From: Maricaulis sp048268525
GTDB lineage: Bacteria > Pseudomonadota > Alphaproteobacteria > Caulobacterales > Maricaulaceae
Length of the DNA: 64,000 nt
Assembly (NCBI RefSeq): GCF_048268525.1
Contig: NZ_JBLWVH010000013.1
Span: forward strand, 1-64,000
Direction: 5' to 3'
Below, piece by piece: positions 37,415 to 45,970 of the stretch (its first letter is position 1; the number at the start of each line of letters is the position of its first letter). The position numbers and the translations under genes are program-made. The notes under the pieces are model-generated. The model was not told the DNA's origin, made no database searches, and saw only the letters and a list, made by a program, of their open reading frames with translations.

Positions 37415-38418
37415 GGCCGGACCTCTGGCTGATTGATGACCCGGGAGATCAAAGCCAGACGGCGCTCGCGCCGCTGCGCCTCTGCATCAGACATGGGACG
37501 CTGCGCCTTACCAGATGACAGGCGGCCCTCGAGGCTGACGAGCATCCGTTCCCGCTCTGTGGGAGCAATCGATTCGACGTCATTCAACATCGCGTATCCG
37601 AATTGTTTCATGAGCTTGGCGCACTTCAGCTCGATGTACAGGACGTCATCATCGGTCAGGACCGACCTGAATTTTCCCGCATTCTGACTCATCACGGGGC
37701 GCTGAAGATTGGACCAGGCATCGACTTGCTTGGCAGTCCTGGTCGTTCGCGGATTCTGGTGGGCGGAAAGCATCCCGGCATCAAATTCCACCTCCAGATG
37801 GCGGCAAACGCCGTTCAGGACCTCGGATGGATGCGTGATCAGGTCTTCATACCGGATCTGGGCCGTCTTCTCTTCCAGACGGGGTGCAGAGAGGCATTCA
37901 ATTGTCTGACTCTGGTCGGCGCACCAAATCGACACCGCTTCCTTTACCCCACCAGGCACACTGCTGGTGTTGACCCAGCTTGCAGCAACGTCACGGGGGT
38001 CGCGGACCTGGAAGACGAACCGGGCATCGGGCCAATGGTCGAGCAGAAAGGGGATAAGCCTGTAAGTATGGTTCTCCTTTACAAAGGCTTGGCTGGCTCC
38101 ATCTGAGTCACACTCGCGGCGGTACATAAAGTCAAACGCCGCGGCCATGTTGGGCGAGTCGCCACACGCCTCCAAGAGTTCATCGGGCGTGAAACTGGTG
38201 TTCCAATCACCAAGAATGGTTGATCGGGCATCGTGGAAATCTGTCAGGAAGCGTGCCCGGGACTCGGGGGTGAAAGGCAGATAGTGACCTTTGTTAAGGC
38301 CGAACAACCGAAACATGTGTGTCGGTGGTGGCCCGGAAAACAGCGGATGGCCACTCATCAAAGAAGTGACCAGATTGCTCCCCGACCGCTCGCTGCAAAT
38401 CAGAAACGTGTATCGCAT
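37411..38418 (-). CDS. PAPS-dependent sulfotransferase (first of two)
   Basis: 335 residues. The 5'-phosphosulfate loop is CSERSGSN near residue 8 and the 3'-phosphate element is VRDPRDVAASWV near residue 137, both diagnostic of the sulfotransferase fold. A later region (Arg-Thr-Ala-Lys-Gln-Val) fits the acceptor side. It would sulfate a glycan in the cytoplasm. It follows the PLP-enzyme gene by 8 bp and overlaps the glycosyltransferase gene. Confidence 0.88.
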   Translation of the reverse strand: MRYTFLICSERSGSNLVTSLMSGHPLFSGPPPTHMFRLFGLNKGHYLPFTPESRARFLTDFHDARSTILGDWNTSFTPDELLEACGDSPNMAAAFDFMYRRECDSDGASQAFVKENHTYRLIPFLLDHWPDARFVFQVRDPRDVAASWVNTSSVPGGVKEAVSIWCADQSQTIECLSAPRLEEKTAQIRYEDLITHPSEVLNGVCRHLEVEFDAGMLSAHQNPRTTRTAKQVDAWSNLQRPVMSQNAGKFRSVLTDDDVLYIELKCAKLMKQFGYAMLNDVESIAPTERERMLVSLEGRLSSGKAQRPMSDAEAQRRERRLALISRVINQPEVRP

Positions 38419-38426
38419 GCCTCAAC

Positions 38427-39440
38427 CTATCCCGCTGACGCGTGCGCCAGATGCTCAACGACGATTTCTGAAACACGGGCCGCTTGATCCAAGGAAAAGT
38501 TTTTATCATTGAACAAGTTGACGGTCGAGCACTGGACCTCATGGGCAACCGGGCATCGCCTGGCATCGCGGTGACTCCGAAAAGAGCGGAAATGCGCGGA
38601 AGCGAACAGTCCGGCCTCGAACACCTTCTCCAACAGACGGTCTCTGTCGGGGACACGGATATTGTAGCGCCAAAGATGTTCCGCCCCAGGCAGGACGATC
38701 TGCGCGGGCAGTTGAGCGCTGTAGACTTCATTGAGCCGGCGCTTGTGGTCCAGCACCTCTGGCAAGGCTTGCTCGACGTCTCGCCGCAAGGTTTTCCAGA
38801 CAGGGCCCGAAGCGATCGGAAGCCAACTCGCCAACCAATCTGAAACCTGCCGATCGTTTCCGGCTTGCAGCTGACTGTCGGGGTCGACCTCCGTGCGGAG
38901 CGCTTCAATCAACCCCGCCTCGGCGCCGGGATCGAAGACACCCGCGGCAGATTGTAGCGTGAGCTGTTCCCTCACGAAGGCATGTCCGCCACGACCGAGG
39001 TCGAGAACCTTGCCGTATCCCGTACTGTAGACAATCGCATCAGCCTGGCCGACGCCGGCTGGTTCCGGATCAACCGCAGGCGAGCAAAGGCAGCGATCAT
39101 CAATGATGACCGTTTGTGACCCGGCGGCTTCGCGCAACCTCCCGATATCCGACGCCGCAGATCCGGAGGCGCCATAGCCGTGAATGTAGATCAGGCCGGC
39201 ATGCGGACGGCCACTGCTCAGCTTCGCAATGGCCTGGTCAACATCAAGACAGTAATTGTCAGGACTAATGTCAACGACGTCGAAGCTGGCACCTGCGCTC
39301 ATCAAACTGAGATAAACTGCATCGCATGCATTCGCCGGAACCAGCCAGTGGCGACACTCGGGACGACGGGAGATCTGGCCCGCGACGATTGCATGGATCA
39401 AATGCGAGGCTCTGGGAGCTGTGACGATCCTGACGGTCAT
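38427..39440 (-). CDS. divergent DegT/DnrJ-like PLP-dependent enzyme
   Basis: 337 residues. The fold class is recognised from Ile-Ile-Asp-Asp-Arg-Cys near 112-117 (place of the pyridine-binding Asp) and Gly-Tyr-Gly-Lys144-Val-Leu-Asp-Leu-Gly-Arg-Gly-Gly, which matches the Lys-x5-8-Gly-Gly Schiff-base region of DegT enzymes. The usual Gly-Ser/Thr-x-Ala phosphate-cup motif is altered. It is shorter and far more divergent than the WecE-type enzyme at 41689. Sugar aminotransferase activity is likely but unproven. Confidence 0.75.
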   Translation of the reverse strand: MTVRIVTAPRASHLIHAIVAGQISRRPECRHWLVPANACDAVYLSLMSAGASFDVVDISPDNYCLDVDQAIAKLSSGRPHAGLIYIHGYGASGSAASDIGRLREAAGSQTVIIDDRCLCSPAVDPEPAGVGQADAIVYSTGYGKVLDLGRGGHAFVREQLTLQSAAGVFDPGAEAGLIEALRTEVDPDSQLQAGNDRQVSDWLASWLPIASGPVWKTLRRDVEQALPEVLDHKRRLNEVYSAQLPAQIVLPGAEHLWRYNIRVPDRDRLLEKVFEAGLFASAHFRSFRSHRDARRCPVAHEVQCSTVNLFNDKNFSLDQAARVSEIVVEHLAHASAG

Positions 39441-40555
39441 CGAGTATTTCCCGCGGTCCGCAGTCGGTCATAGGCGCGCTCGAACAGGAAGGCCTTGGGG
39501 AGAAAGCCGCAGTCCGGCCGTTGGATAGCATTGAGTCTCGACAGTTCTTCATCGCGACGGCTTTCATTCCACAGGTAGTGCGAAAGCTCTGCCCGCCCGT
39601 TCTCGGCATCTTGAAAGCCACGTTCAATAGTGATTTTCCGTTCACCCGGTGTCAGCGAGGTTTCGTAGCCAAGCGCGCTCATTTCAGCGGCGCAGATTGC
39701 CTCGATAAAGGCGTTGGTCTTTGCTGAAAGATGCGTCTTGTGACGGCCTATTGTCTGCGTCGAACCCACACTTGTGTCACTGAAAGAGGAATTGCGCGGT
39801 GTACCATCAGCGGCCCCGATTTCATCGGCATCGGGCGCGATTTCGGGTGGAAGTCCGTCGCACAGGGTGGAGACCGGATTCCGGGCGAGCGACTCGAAGC
39901 GCACGGTGTGAAACCCGGGTGTACCGCTCATTGCCAACGCAAACAGCGCGGATTTACGCCATTGGCGGCAAACGAACAAAAGCGGTCTTGGACCACCCAC
40001 GAACTGCTCGCCTCTCCCGGCGAACTGTGAGGCAATGCTGTCTCTCGGGTCTCGAACAATAATGAGGCAATGATGCCCCGCCGCAAGAAGACCCGGCACG
40101 AACTCTTCCGCAAACGTCTCTTTCCATACGATGGATTTTACCGCACCCGGCGTCTTGTAATTCGCGATTAGATAGCGCGAAAACGCCTCCAAAGGCGGCT
40201 GTCCCAGCATGGCCTCGACCCCGCTCAGCGGCGTTGCGGGGCGGGTGTACTGTCCGGAGTAGCCGTCCATGGAATCGAGCCAGCGAGTCCAGTCCTCCCG
40301 CGTTGGGATCGCCTTTTCGAGGTAGGATGTGAACTCATCTGGCGATGTGTAGGTCGCAAATTGCTGGTCTGACAATGGATAGGCCGTCGGCTGCCCCGGC
40401 GCTGCCCGGCGGGTCAGAAACGCCTGCTTCAATCCAGACAGGACCAGCGGCACGGGCTGCGGTATGCAACGTCGCCCCGGCCCTGCGGCCATGCGATCGG
40501 CGAGCAAGCCGGTCCCGGACCTTGGCGCCCCTGTGACGAAGATGAGGCCCGCCAT
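39437..40555 (-). CDS. sulfotransferase family protein (second of two)
   Basis: 372 residues from the ATG at 40555, which has GGAGGAAA 6-8 nt upstream; the frame is open to 40600 but the ribosome site decides the start. It has the phosphosulfate loop TGAPRSGTG near residue 8 and the 3'-phosphate element VRDPRDSIASQF near 170. Between the two is a long substrate region unlike the first sulfotransferase, so they probably modify different positions. The stop overlaps the PLP-enzyme start. Confidence 0.87.
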   Translation of the reverse strand: MAGLIFVTGAPRSGTGLLADRMAAGPGRRCIPQPVPLVLSGLKQAFLTRRAAPGQPTAYPLSDQQFATYTSPDEFTSYLEKAIPTREDWTRWLDSMDGYSGQYTRPATPLSGVEAMLGQPPLEAFSRYLIANYKTPGAVKSIVWKETFAEEFVPGLLAAGHHCLIIVRDPRDSIASQFAGRGEQFVGGPRPLLFVCRQWRKSALFALAMSGTPGFHTVRFESLARNPVSTLCDGLPPEIAPDADEIGAADGTPRNSSFSDTSVGSTQTIGRHKTHLSAKTNAFIEAICAAEMSALGYETSLTPGERKITIERGFQDAENGRAELSHYLWNESRRDEELSRLNAIQRPDCGFLPKAFLFERAYDRLRTAGNTR

Positions 40556-40556
40556 T

Positions 40557-41501
40557 TCAGGTTTCCTCCGCAATTTGCGGGGGCCATACACGGGCGGCAA
40601 CCGACGCGGCCGCCCATACAGCGACGCAGGTTCCTGCCGTCATCAGACGCGCCAGAACAGAAATGGATATGGCGGTCGGCGCATCGAGTCCGAATCCAAC
40701 CAGCAGGCCGGCGACCACGGCTTCGCGGACACCGACTGTTGTTCCAACGAGAGGGAGAATCGTCACGATCAACGCCAGACCGCCAACAAGAACCGCAACA
40801 TCCAGGCCGAGGGTTGCTCCGACGGACTTCGCGCTAACCCAGAGGAGGACAGATCGGGCAATCGCCGTACCCAGGCCCAACACGACGGCCATTGCGAGGC
40901 GATGCAAGGGTGTCGCCCGGATGGTCAACGCCGTGTCACGGAGGAATTGGCGCAAATTGCCGGCCATTGCTGTGTTTCGCAACACCGCAAAAACGAGACC
41001 GGCGCCAACTGCAAGTCCGCCTCCCGCGACCAAAACCCAGCGAGCCCCCTCCGAACCGAATGTCAAACCGGCGCCATTGGTCGCGGGCGCCAGAAGCAAC
41101 AAGGCGATGCCGGTCGTGCCGAGCGTCGCGGCCAGACCGATGACCCGGGAGAGTAGAACCGCCGAGATCGCACCGCTCCACCCTATTCCCATCCTCGCTG
41201 CGCCATGCCCCCTGTAGGCGTCACCGCCAATCCAGCCGGACGGGAGAAGCGAAATGGCGCCTGCGGCAAATGTAAGCTTCATCACCGAGCGCCAGGCCCC
41301 GACGGGAATTGTGCTGAGACACATCAGGCGGGCAGCCTCGGTCGACTGGACAACGAAAACAGCAACCGCTGCCCAGATCAGCCACGACAGATCTGACGCA
41401 TCGAGGACCGCCACCCACTGGTCCAACGGAACCAGCCACAAACCAATCGCGCCGAGAACCACAAGCAGAACTGGCACCGTCAGTCTCAACTCCACCCCCA
41501 A
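40557..41501 (-). CDS. lysylphosphatidylglycerol synthase TM-like (UPF0104/AglD) membrane protein
   Basis: About 314 residues with seven or eight membrane segments. The start is uncertain: TTG at 41501 or GTG at 41495. It has the family pattern Ser-Leu-Leu-Pro-Ser-Gly-Trp-Ile-Gly-Gly-Asp near residue 85 and Val-Gly-Val-Arg-Glu near 250. This family covers the membrane part of MprF and flippase-like proteins of polysaccharide clusters. Here it lacks a catalytic aminoacyl transfer domain, so lipid-linked glycan handling is more likely. First gene of the minus-strand glycan operon, divergent from the WecE-type gene across 187 bp. Confidence 0.82.
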   Translation of the reverse strand: MGVELRLTVPVLLVVLGAIGLWLVPLDQWVAVLDASDLSWLIWAAVAVFVVQSTEAARLMCLSTIPVGAWRSVMKLTFAAGAISLLPSGWIGGDAYRGHGAARMGIGWSGAISAVLLSRVIGLAATLGTTGIALLLLAPATNGAGLTFGSEGARWVLVAGGGLAVGAGLVFAVLRNTAMAGNLRQFLRDTALTIRATPLHRLAMAVVLGLGTAIARSVLLWVSAKSVGATLGLDVAVLVGGLALIVTILPLVGTTVGVREAVVAGLLVGFGLDAPTAISISVLARLMTAGTCVAVWAAASVAARVWPPQIAEET

Positions 41502-41688
41502 GAGGCTTGGCCATCAGCCTGAAACAGCCGGCACACGCCGTTCGAAATATTGGGCTGGTCCAACCCGGTCCGGTCGCGTCCGCCGGTTGGCGGGTCGCGC
41601 GTTATTGGCTACTGATTCAGGATCGGCTCCGTTATGACCACCGGATAACAGGCTGGGACGACCGGCTAACCAAGGCAGACTTCCTACC

Positions 41689-42849
41689 ATGCCATCATCG
41701 AATGACAATCGCGTCTCTGTCCCGTTTTGCAAGCCGGATTATTCGCCACTTGAAATGGCGCACCTGCACGCGTCTGTGGACGAGGGCCGCCTGGAAGGCG
41801 GCGGTCGTTTCACCAAGGAGTGCGAAACGCGCATCTCCACGCTCTCCGGGTGCCGCGAAGCCTATGTCGTGCCATCTTGCACCGCCGCACTTGAGATGAT
41901 GTGCCTTATCGCCGGAATGGAACCGGGCGATGAAGTCATCATGCCGTCATTCACCTTCGTTTCCACCGCGAACGCGTTTGCCATCCGGGGTGTGGTTCCG
42001 GTGTTTGTCGACGTCGATCCGGCAACCCTGAACATTTGCCCGGTGAAGGCCGAGGCGGCGATTACCGATCGGACCCGCGCGATCATGATCGTTCACTATG
42101 CCGGTGTCCCCTGCGACATGCGTAGCCTGTGTGCCTTGGCCGACGCGCACGGGATCGACCTGCTCGAAGACGCAGCGCAGGCACTGGGGTCCGACTGGAT
42201 GGGTCAACCTCTCGGCAGTTTCGGACGCTTCGCGGGGATCAGCTTCCACCATACCAAGAACATCTCCTGTGGAGAGGGGGGTGCGCTCCTCGTCAACCAC
42301 GAGGAAGACCGACAAAGGGCCGAGTTCATTCGGGACAAGGGCACCAATCGGGCGGATTTCCTGCGCGGCCAGGAAAGCAAGTATGAATGGCTGGTCCTGG
42401 GATCCTCATATCTGCTCAGTGAATTGGCGTCGGCTGTATTGCTCGGACAACTGGAACGGGTTGATGATCTCAACGCCAAACGCATGCGACTGTGGACGCG
42501 ATATCACCAGGCCTTCGACAGTCTTTCGGGTATCAGAACGCCGAGCATTCCGACCGGAGCCGGACACAACGCCCATATCTACCATTTGCGTCTTCCCACC
42601 CCTCAACTACGGGACGCCTTCTGCCAGACGATGAAGGCAAGGAACATTGTAGCGGCGCCGCATTATGTGCCCTTGCACCAAACGCCTGGCGGCAGACTCT
42701 ACGGGCGGGCGCACGGCAAGCTCGACGTCACATGTGACGCGGCCGAAACGCTGGTGAGGCTGCCCCTGTTCAGCGCCATGACCGACACCCAACAAGCCTA
42801 CGTGATCAACAACGCACGCGACTTCCTGAGCGCCAACGATCTTATGTAA
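41689..42849 (+). CDS. wecE: WecE-type dTDP-4-oxo-6-deoxy-D-glucose transaminase
   Basis: 386 residues, the normal length. The sequence follows WecE/RffA closely: PSCTAALEM near residue 62, GDEVIMPSFTFVSTANAF near 80, HYAGV near 136, EDAAQALGS near 160 and the Schiff-base lysine Lys190 in SFHHTKN, then GEGGA and DKGTNR. WecE makes dTDP-4-amino-4,6-dideoxygalactose (Fuc4N) for surface polysaccharide. It is divergent from the six-gene glycan operon and probably co-regulated with it through the shared 187-bp gap. Confidence 0.9.
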   Translation: MPSSNDNRVSVPFCKPDYSPLEMAHLHASVDEGRLEGGGRFTKECETRISTLSGCREAYVVPSCTAALEMMCLIAGMEPGDEVIMPSFTFVSTANAFAIRGVVPVFVDVDPATLNICPVKAEAAITDRTRAIMIVHYAGVPCDMRSLCALADAHGIDLLEDAAQALGSDWMGQPLGSFGRFAGISFHHTKNISCGEGGALLVNHEEDRQRAEFIRDKGTNRADFLRGQESKYEWLVLGSSYLLSELASAVLLGQLERVDDLNAKRMRLWTRYHQAFDSLSGIRTPSIPTGAGHNAHIYHLRLPTPQLRDAFCQTMKARNIVAAPHYVPLHQTPGGRLYGRAHGKLDVTCDAAETLVRLPLFSAMTDTQQAYVINNARDFLSANDLM

Positions 42850-42895
42850 GTTGCTGACGGGGGTGGTGTCAGACAGGGAGATGTCGGGGGGATAG

Positions 42896-42985
42896 TGGCG
42901 GAGAGAGAGGGATTCGAACCCTCGGAACGCTTGCGCGCTCAACGGTTTTCGAGACCGCCCCGTTCGACCACTCCGGCACCTCTCC
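42896..42985 (-). tRNA. tRNA-Ser(CGA), CCA encoded
   Basis: Read on the minus strand: acceptor GGAGAGG at 42985-42979 pairs with TCTCTCC (one G-U), discriminator G, then encoded CCA at 42898-42896. The anticodon stem GCGGT/ACCGT encloses the loop CTCGAAA, giving anticodon CGA, which reads UCG. The T-arm is GAGGG-TTCGAAT-CCCTC, and the long variable arm is as expected for serine. It is on the strand opposite to its neighbours. Confidence 0.96.
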
Positions 42986-43084
42986 GCGGGGAAGCGGGGT
43001 TTTGACTGACTGGGCGGATAAAATCAAGGGGGCATCACCGTGCATGCGCAGGCATGGACATGTACCGGTATACTGCCCTTTTCG

Positions 43085-43112
43085 TTGACTCTCTGACCGG
43101 CATGCGTATAAC
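43085..43112 (+). promoter_or_regulatory. sigma-70-like promoter for rplU-rpmA
   Basis: TTGACT at 43085-43090 and TATAAC at 43107-43112 are separated by 16 bp. This leaves a leader of about 145 nt before rplU, with short inverted repeats such as CTCCGGGCATACGGAG. Read by eye only. Confidence 0.55.
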
Positions 43113-43265
43113 GCCCGCTCCTGCTCGTGCGGCTTGCCGTCGCGGGCCCATAAATCATGAACAACGCTCCGGGCATACGGAGTGAAGAAAAAGGACCCGC
43201 CGGGCGTTGTGGATCAAGGTGATCCCGCGGAACCGGACGGATCGGACAAAAGGACAAAGAAGATC

Positions 43266-43937
43266 ATGTTTGCAGTGATCAAGACTGGCGGTAAGCAGTA
43301 TCGCGTTGCGGCCGGAGACGAAATTCGCATCGAGAAACTCGAGGGCGCCGCTGGCGACACACTCGACCTCGGTGATGTGCTGATGCTCGGCTCGGACGCC
43401 GGCGTCACGGTTGGGTCGCCGACCGTTGATGGCGCCCAGGTGATCGGCGAGCTGCTGGACACCAATCGCGCCCGCAAGATCATCGTCTTCAAGAAGCGTC
43501 GCCGCCAAAACTACCGTCGCACCAAGGGCCACCGCCAGTGGGGCACGGTCGTGCGGATCGCCGAAATCGTCGCACCGGGCGAGAAGGCCAAGACCGCGCT
43601 GAAGTCGACCACGGCCGCACCGAAAGCCGCTGACGCGCCGAAGGCGAAAGCCAAGGCTGCTCCGAAGGCCGAGAAAGCTGCTGCACCGAAGGCTGAAAAG
43701 GCTCCGGCCAAGAAAGCCGCAGCGCCGAAGGCCGCAGCCGCCGACGCGCTGACCGAACTGGCTGGTGTGGGTCCGGCCCTCGCCACCAAGCTGAATGAAG
43801 CCGGCATCACCACGTTTGCACAGATCGCAGCCTGGACCGATGCTGACCTGGACGCCCTGGGCGAGACCATCACGGGTCTCAAGGCCAAGGCAGAGAAAAA
43901 CGACTGGATCAACGCCGCCAAGGCGCTGGCCAAGTAA
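43266..43937 (+). CDS. rplU: 50S ribosomal protein L21 with C-terminal helix-hairpin-helix extension
   Basis: 223 residues from the ATG at 43266. Residues 1-102 are canonical L21 (MFAVIKTGGKQYRV, KKRRRQNYRRTKGHRQ). A linker of Ala/Lys/Pro repeats follows (about 115-160), then a helix-hairpin-helix-like domain (about 162-223) with LTELAGVGPALATKLNEAG. Bacterial L21 is usually about 100 residues; extended forms are known in alphaproteobacteria. The extension could touch rRNA or another nucleic acid. First gene of rplU-rpmA. Confidence 0.96.
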   Translation: MFAVIKTGGKQYRVAAGDEIRIEKLEGAAGDTLDLGDVLMLGSDAGVTVGSPTVDGAQVIGELLDTNRARKIIVFKKRRRQNYRRTKGHRQWGTVVRIAEIVAPGEKAKTALKSTTAAPKAADAPKAKAKAAPKAEKAAAPKAEKAPAKKAAAPKAAAADALTELAGVGPALATKLNEAGITTFAQIAAWTDADLDALGETITGLKAKAEKNDWINAAKALAK

Positions 43938-43952
43938 TCGGAGGACTGATCA

Positions 43953-44222
43953 ATGGCTCACAAAAAAGCAGGCGGTTCATCCCGTAACGGTCGCGACTCC
44001 GCAGGTCGCCGCCTTGGTGTGAAGAAATATGGCGGCCAGGAAGTCATTCCCGGCAACATCATCGTGCGTCAGCGCGGCACCAAGGTGAATCCGGGTGCCA
44101 ATGTCGGCATGGGCAAGGACCACACCCTTTTCGCGCTTACCGAAGGCCGCGTGGTCTTCGCGAAAAAGTCCGGCGGCAAGGCCTTCGTCTCGGTAGAGCC
44201 GATTGCCAAAGCAGCAGAATAA
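43953..44222 (+). CDS. rpmA: 50S ribosomal protein L27
   Basis: 89 residues, typical length. The N-terminus MAHKKAGGSSRNGRDS reaches the peptidyl transferase centre, and GGQEVIPGNIIVRQRGT is the family core. GGAGG lies upstream of the ATG. It lies 15 bp after rplU and is followed by a terminator. Confidence 0.98.
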   Translation: MAHKKAGGSSRNGRDSAGRRLGVKKYGGQEVIPGNIIVRQRGTKVNPGANVGMGKDHTLFALTEGRVVFAKKSGGKAFVSVEPIAKAAE

Positions 44223-44284
44223 GCGGTTCGCACATATCCGGACCGTGTCTTGAACAGGCAGGGTCCGACAGCGCCAGACGCGTT

Positions 44285-44317
44285 AAAGGGGAGACGGACC
44301 ACCGCCTCCCCTTTTTG
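44285..44317 (+). terminator. rho-independent terminator after rpmA
   Basis: AAAGGGGAG at 44285-44293 pairs with CTCCCCTTT at 44306-44314, with a 12-nt loop and a short T-run through 44316. It ends the rplU-rpmA transcript before the acetyltransferase gene. Confidence 0.85.
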
Positions 44318-44343
44318 TTTGTTCCCCCCGCGAGGAGAGGCTC

Positions 44344-44865
44344 ATGGGCCCGCGGATTGAAACAGAACGCCTGGTGATGCGGCTTCCCGAACTGGGAGAC
44401 GCCGAGAACATCTCGACCTATCTGGGCGATTATGACGTGGCCAAGAACACCGCCCGCGTTCCCCACCCCTATCCGGCCCTGGCGGCCGAGATGTGGGTGC
44501 TTGTGACCCGCGCCAGCTGGCAGCCGGGCGGAAATGTCTCACTGTCGGTGGAAATGGGCGGCGAGGTCGTTGGCGGTGGTGGTGTGTTCAAACGCACGAC
44601 CGACGCCGACTGGGAGATCGGCTACTGGATCGGCAAGCCCTGGTGGGGGCGCGGCCTGGCAACGGAAATGGGCCGCGGGCTGATCAACCATGCCCGCGAC
44701 ACTCTGGGCACGCGCCGTGTGATCGCCGGCTATTACAAGGACAATCCCGCCTCGGGGCGGGTGCTGGAAAAGCTGGGCTTCGCCCATGAAGGCTCGGGCA
44801 CTCGCGCCTTCTCGATGGCCCGCATGGGACCGGCAGACATGCATCAATTGTCCCTGGCGCTGTGA
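44344..44865 (+). CDS. GNAT family N-acetyltransferase, RimJ/RimL type
   Basis: 173 residues from ATG 44344 with GGAG 8 nt upstream. It starts with Ile-Glu-Thr-Glu-Arg-Leu-Val-Met-Arg as in RimJ/RimL proteins and has the acetyl-CoA pyrophosphate loop region Gly-Arg-Gly-Leu-Ala-Thr-Glu near residue 103 and a C-terminal Asn-Pro-Ala-Ser-x-Arg-Val-Leu-Glu-Lys-Leu-Gly-Phe. The substrate is unknown; ribosomal-protein neighbours are suggestive only. Confidence 0.9.
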   Translation: MGPRIETERLVMRLPELGDAENISTYLGDYDVAKNTARVPHPYPALAAEMWVLVTRASWQPGGNVSLSVEMGGEVVGGGGVFKRTTDADWEIGYWIGKPWWGRGLATEMGRGLINHARDTLGTRRVIAGYYKDNPASGRVLEKLGFAHEGSGTRAFSMARMGPADMHQLSLAL

Positions 44866-44870
44866 GACTC

Positions 44871-44897
44871 GAAGGCGGGCGCTTGGCCCGCCTTCGC
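44871..44897. terminator. bidirectional hairpin between convergent genes
   Basis: CGAAGGCGGGC at 44871-44881 pairs perfectly with 44887-44897 across five bases. It lies in the 42-bp gap between the convergent GNAT and RHH/EF-hand genes. Both sides lack long T-runs. Confidence 0.65.
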
Positions 44898-44907
44898 TCG
44901 CATCCAT

Positions 44908-45921
44908 CTAGTTCCCCACGAAAACGACATATTCGGCGAAGCTCACAGAACCATCATCGTCTAGGTCCTGTAGGGCAATATGGCCTGCGGCGCTGTCGAA
45001 TGGTGGCGGCGCGTCGCTCGGTACGGCACGAGCAAAATGCTCGGGTGAGAGAGTCTCTTCATGCGCAGCCCACTCCCGCTCTGCGGTACAGGCCGTGTCA
45101 GGCAGGCGGAATGACGGGCGGGCGCGAGACGGGGGGCTGGCCTCGGGCCGTTGCCTGTCACGTGCCACCCACAACGCCGGGTCAAAATCAGACGCCGACA
45201 GCACGCCATTGCCGTCCACATCCTGCATCGAGAATGTCCGCCGCATTCTTCTCAGCCTGGCGTCAGAATATTCGCGCGCTGTGACAGTGCCGTCCCGATC
45301 ACGGTCCCACTCGGAAAATTCGAACTCCAACGCCCGGAAGCGCACCTCGTCCATAGCGGCCCAACATGTCGCGCCCACCCGGTCAATCTCGTCGCGGAAG
45401 TGTGAAGGGTCGAGTCCCGCCGGAATGAAGATTTGCCCGAACATGGCACCGCTTCGGCTAGCCAGGGTTTCCCTGTCGGGCGCCGGTATTGAGGTCGGAT
45501 CGGTCTGGCGAGTTGCCATCTGCTCGAAGGTTTCGCGGACCGTCCCTGAACGATCCAGATATTCATCCAGCGTCAACTCGCGGTCATACAGGCCCGACAC
45601 GGCGTATGCGTTGAACATGCGCATGCCGTAGAGTCGGTCGGGCTCTCCCGCTTCGGCGCTCTGGGTCATCTGGATCAGGAAGAAAGCGCCGAGACTGGCG
45701 CCGACGAAGGCTGATGCAATCATGAGGGTGCTCCTGGGTCGGCGCGCCATCGGACCGAAACTGGCATAGGCGCGCATGGCATCGCGAATGACCGAGCTCG
45801 CCGACCGGCCCGCCGCACGACAGACCTCAAGAAAAGCCGCCTTTTCCTCGGGGGAGACGCGGACTTCAAGCATTCCCGTCTTCTTCGACGGACGCCTCCG
45901 GTTCGGTTTTTGCTCAGTCAT
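44908..45921 (-). CDS. ribbon-helix-helix / single membrane segment / triple EF-hand protein
   Basis: 337 residues. Residues 17-56 match the ribbon-helix-helix DNA-binding fold (beta strand Met-Leu-Glu-Val-Arg-Val, then two helices ending Ser-Val-Ile-Arg-Asp-Ala-Met-Arg). Residues 65-85 are a membrane segment preceded by Arg-Arg-Pro-Arg, which places the N-terminus inside. The 250-residue outer part has three canonical EF-hand loops: Asp206-Glu217 (DRDRDGTVTARE), Asp234-Asp245 (DVDGNGVLSASD) and Asp319-Glu330 (DLDDDGSVSFAE). The combined layout is that of a membrane-bound regulator with an external calcium sensor, although this reading is inferred. A perfect dyad lies upstream. The gene is alone on its strand between rpmA and obgE. 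Confidence 0.85.
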   Translation of the reverse strand: MTEQKPNRRRPSKKTGMLEVRVSPEEKAAFLEVCRAAGRSASSVIRDAMRAYASFGPMARRPRSTLMIASAFVGASLGAFFLIQMTQSAEAGEPDRLYGMRMFNAYAVSGLYDRELTLDEYLDRSGTVRETFEQMATRQTDPTSIPAPDRETLASRSGAMFGQIFIPAGLDPSHFRDEIDRVGATCWAAMDEVRFRALEFEFSEWDRDRDGTVTAREYSDARLRRMRRTFSMQDVDGNGVLSASDFDPALWVARDRQRPEASPPSRARPSFRLPDTACTAEREWAAHEETLSPEHFARAVPSDAPPPFDSAAGHIALQDLDDDGSVSFAEYVVFVGN

Positions 45922-45970
45922 TCAGCCATCATGGAAGGCTGTGCCTCCCTTCATATTCCAGTGTTTTCGG

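Noticed and set aside
42850..43080. tRNA-Ser as an integration site for the neighbouring glycan genes
   Set aside because: I saw no direct repeat of the tRNA 3' end, no integrase and no change in style of coding on either side.
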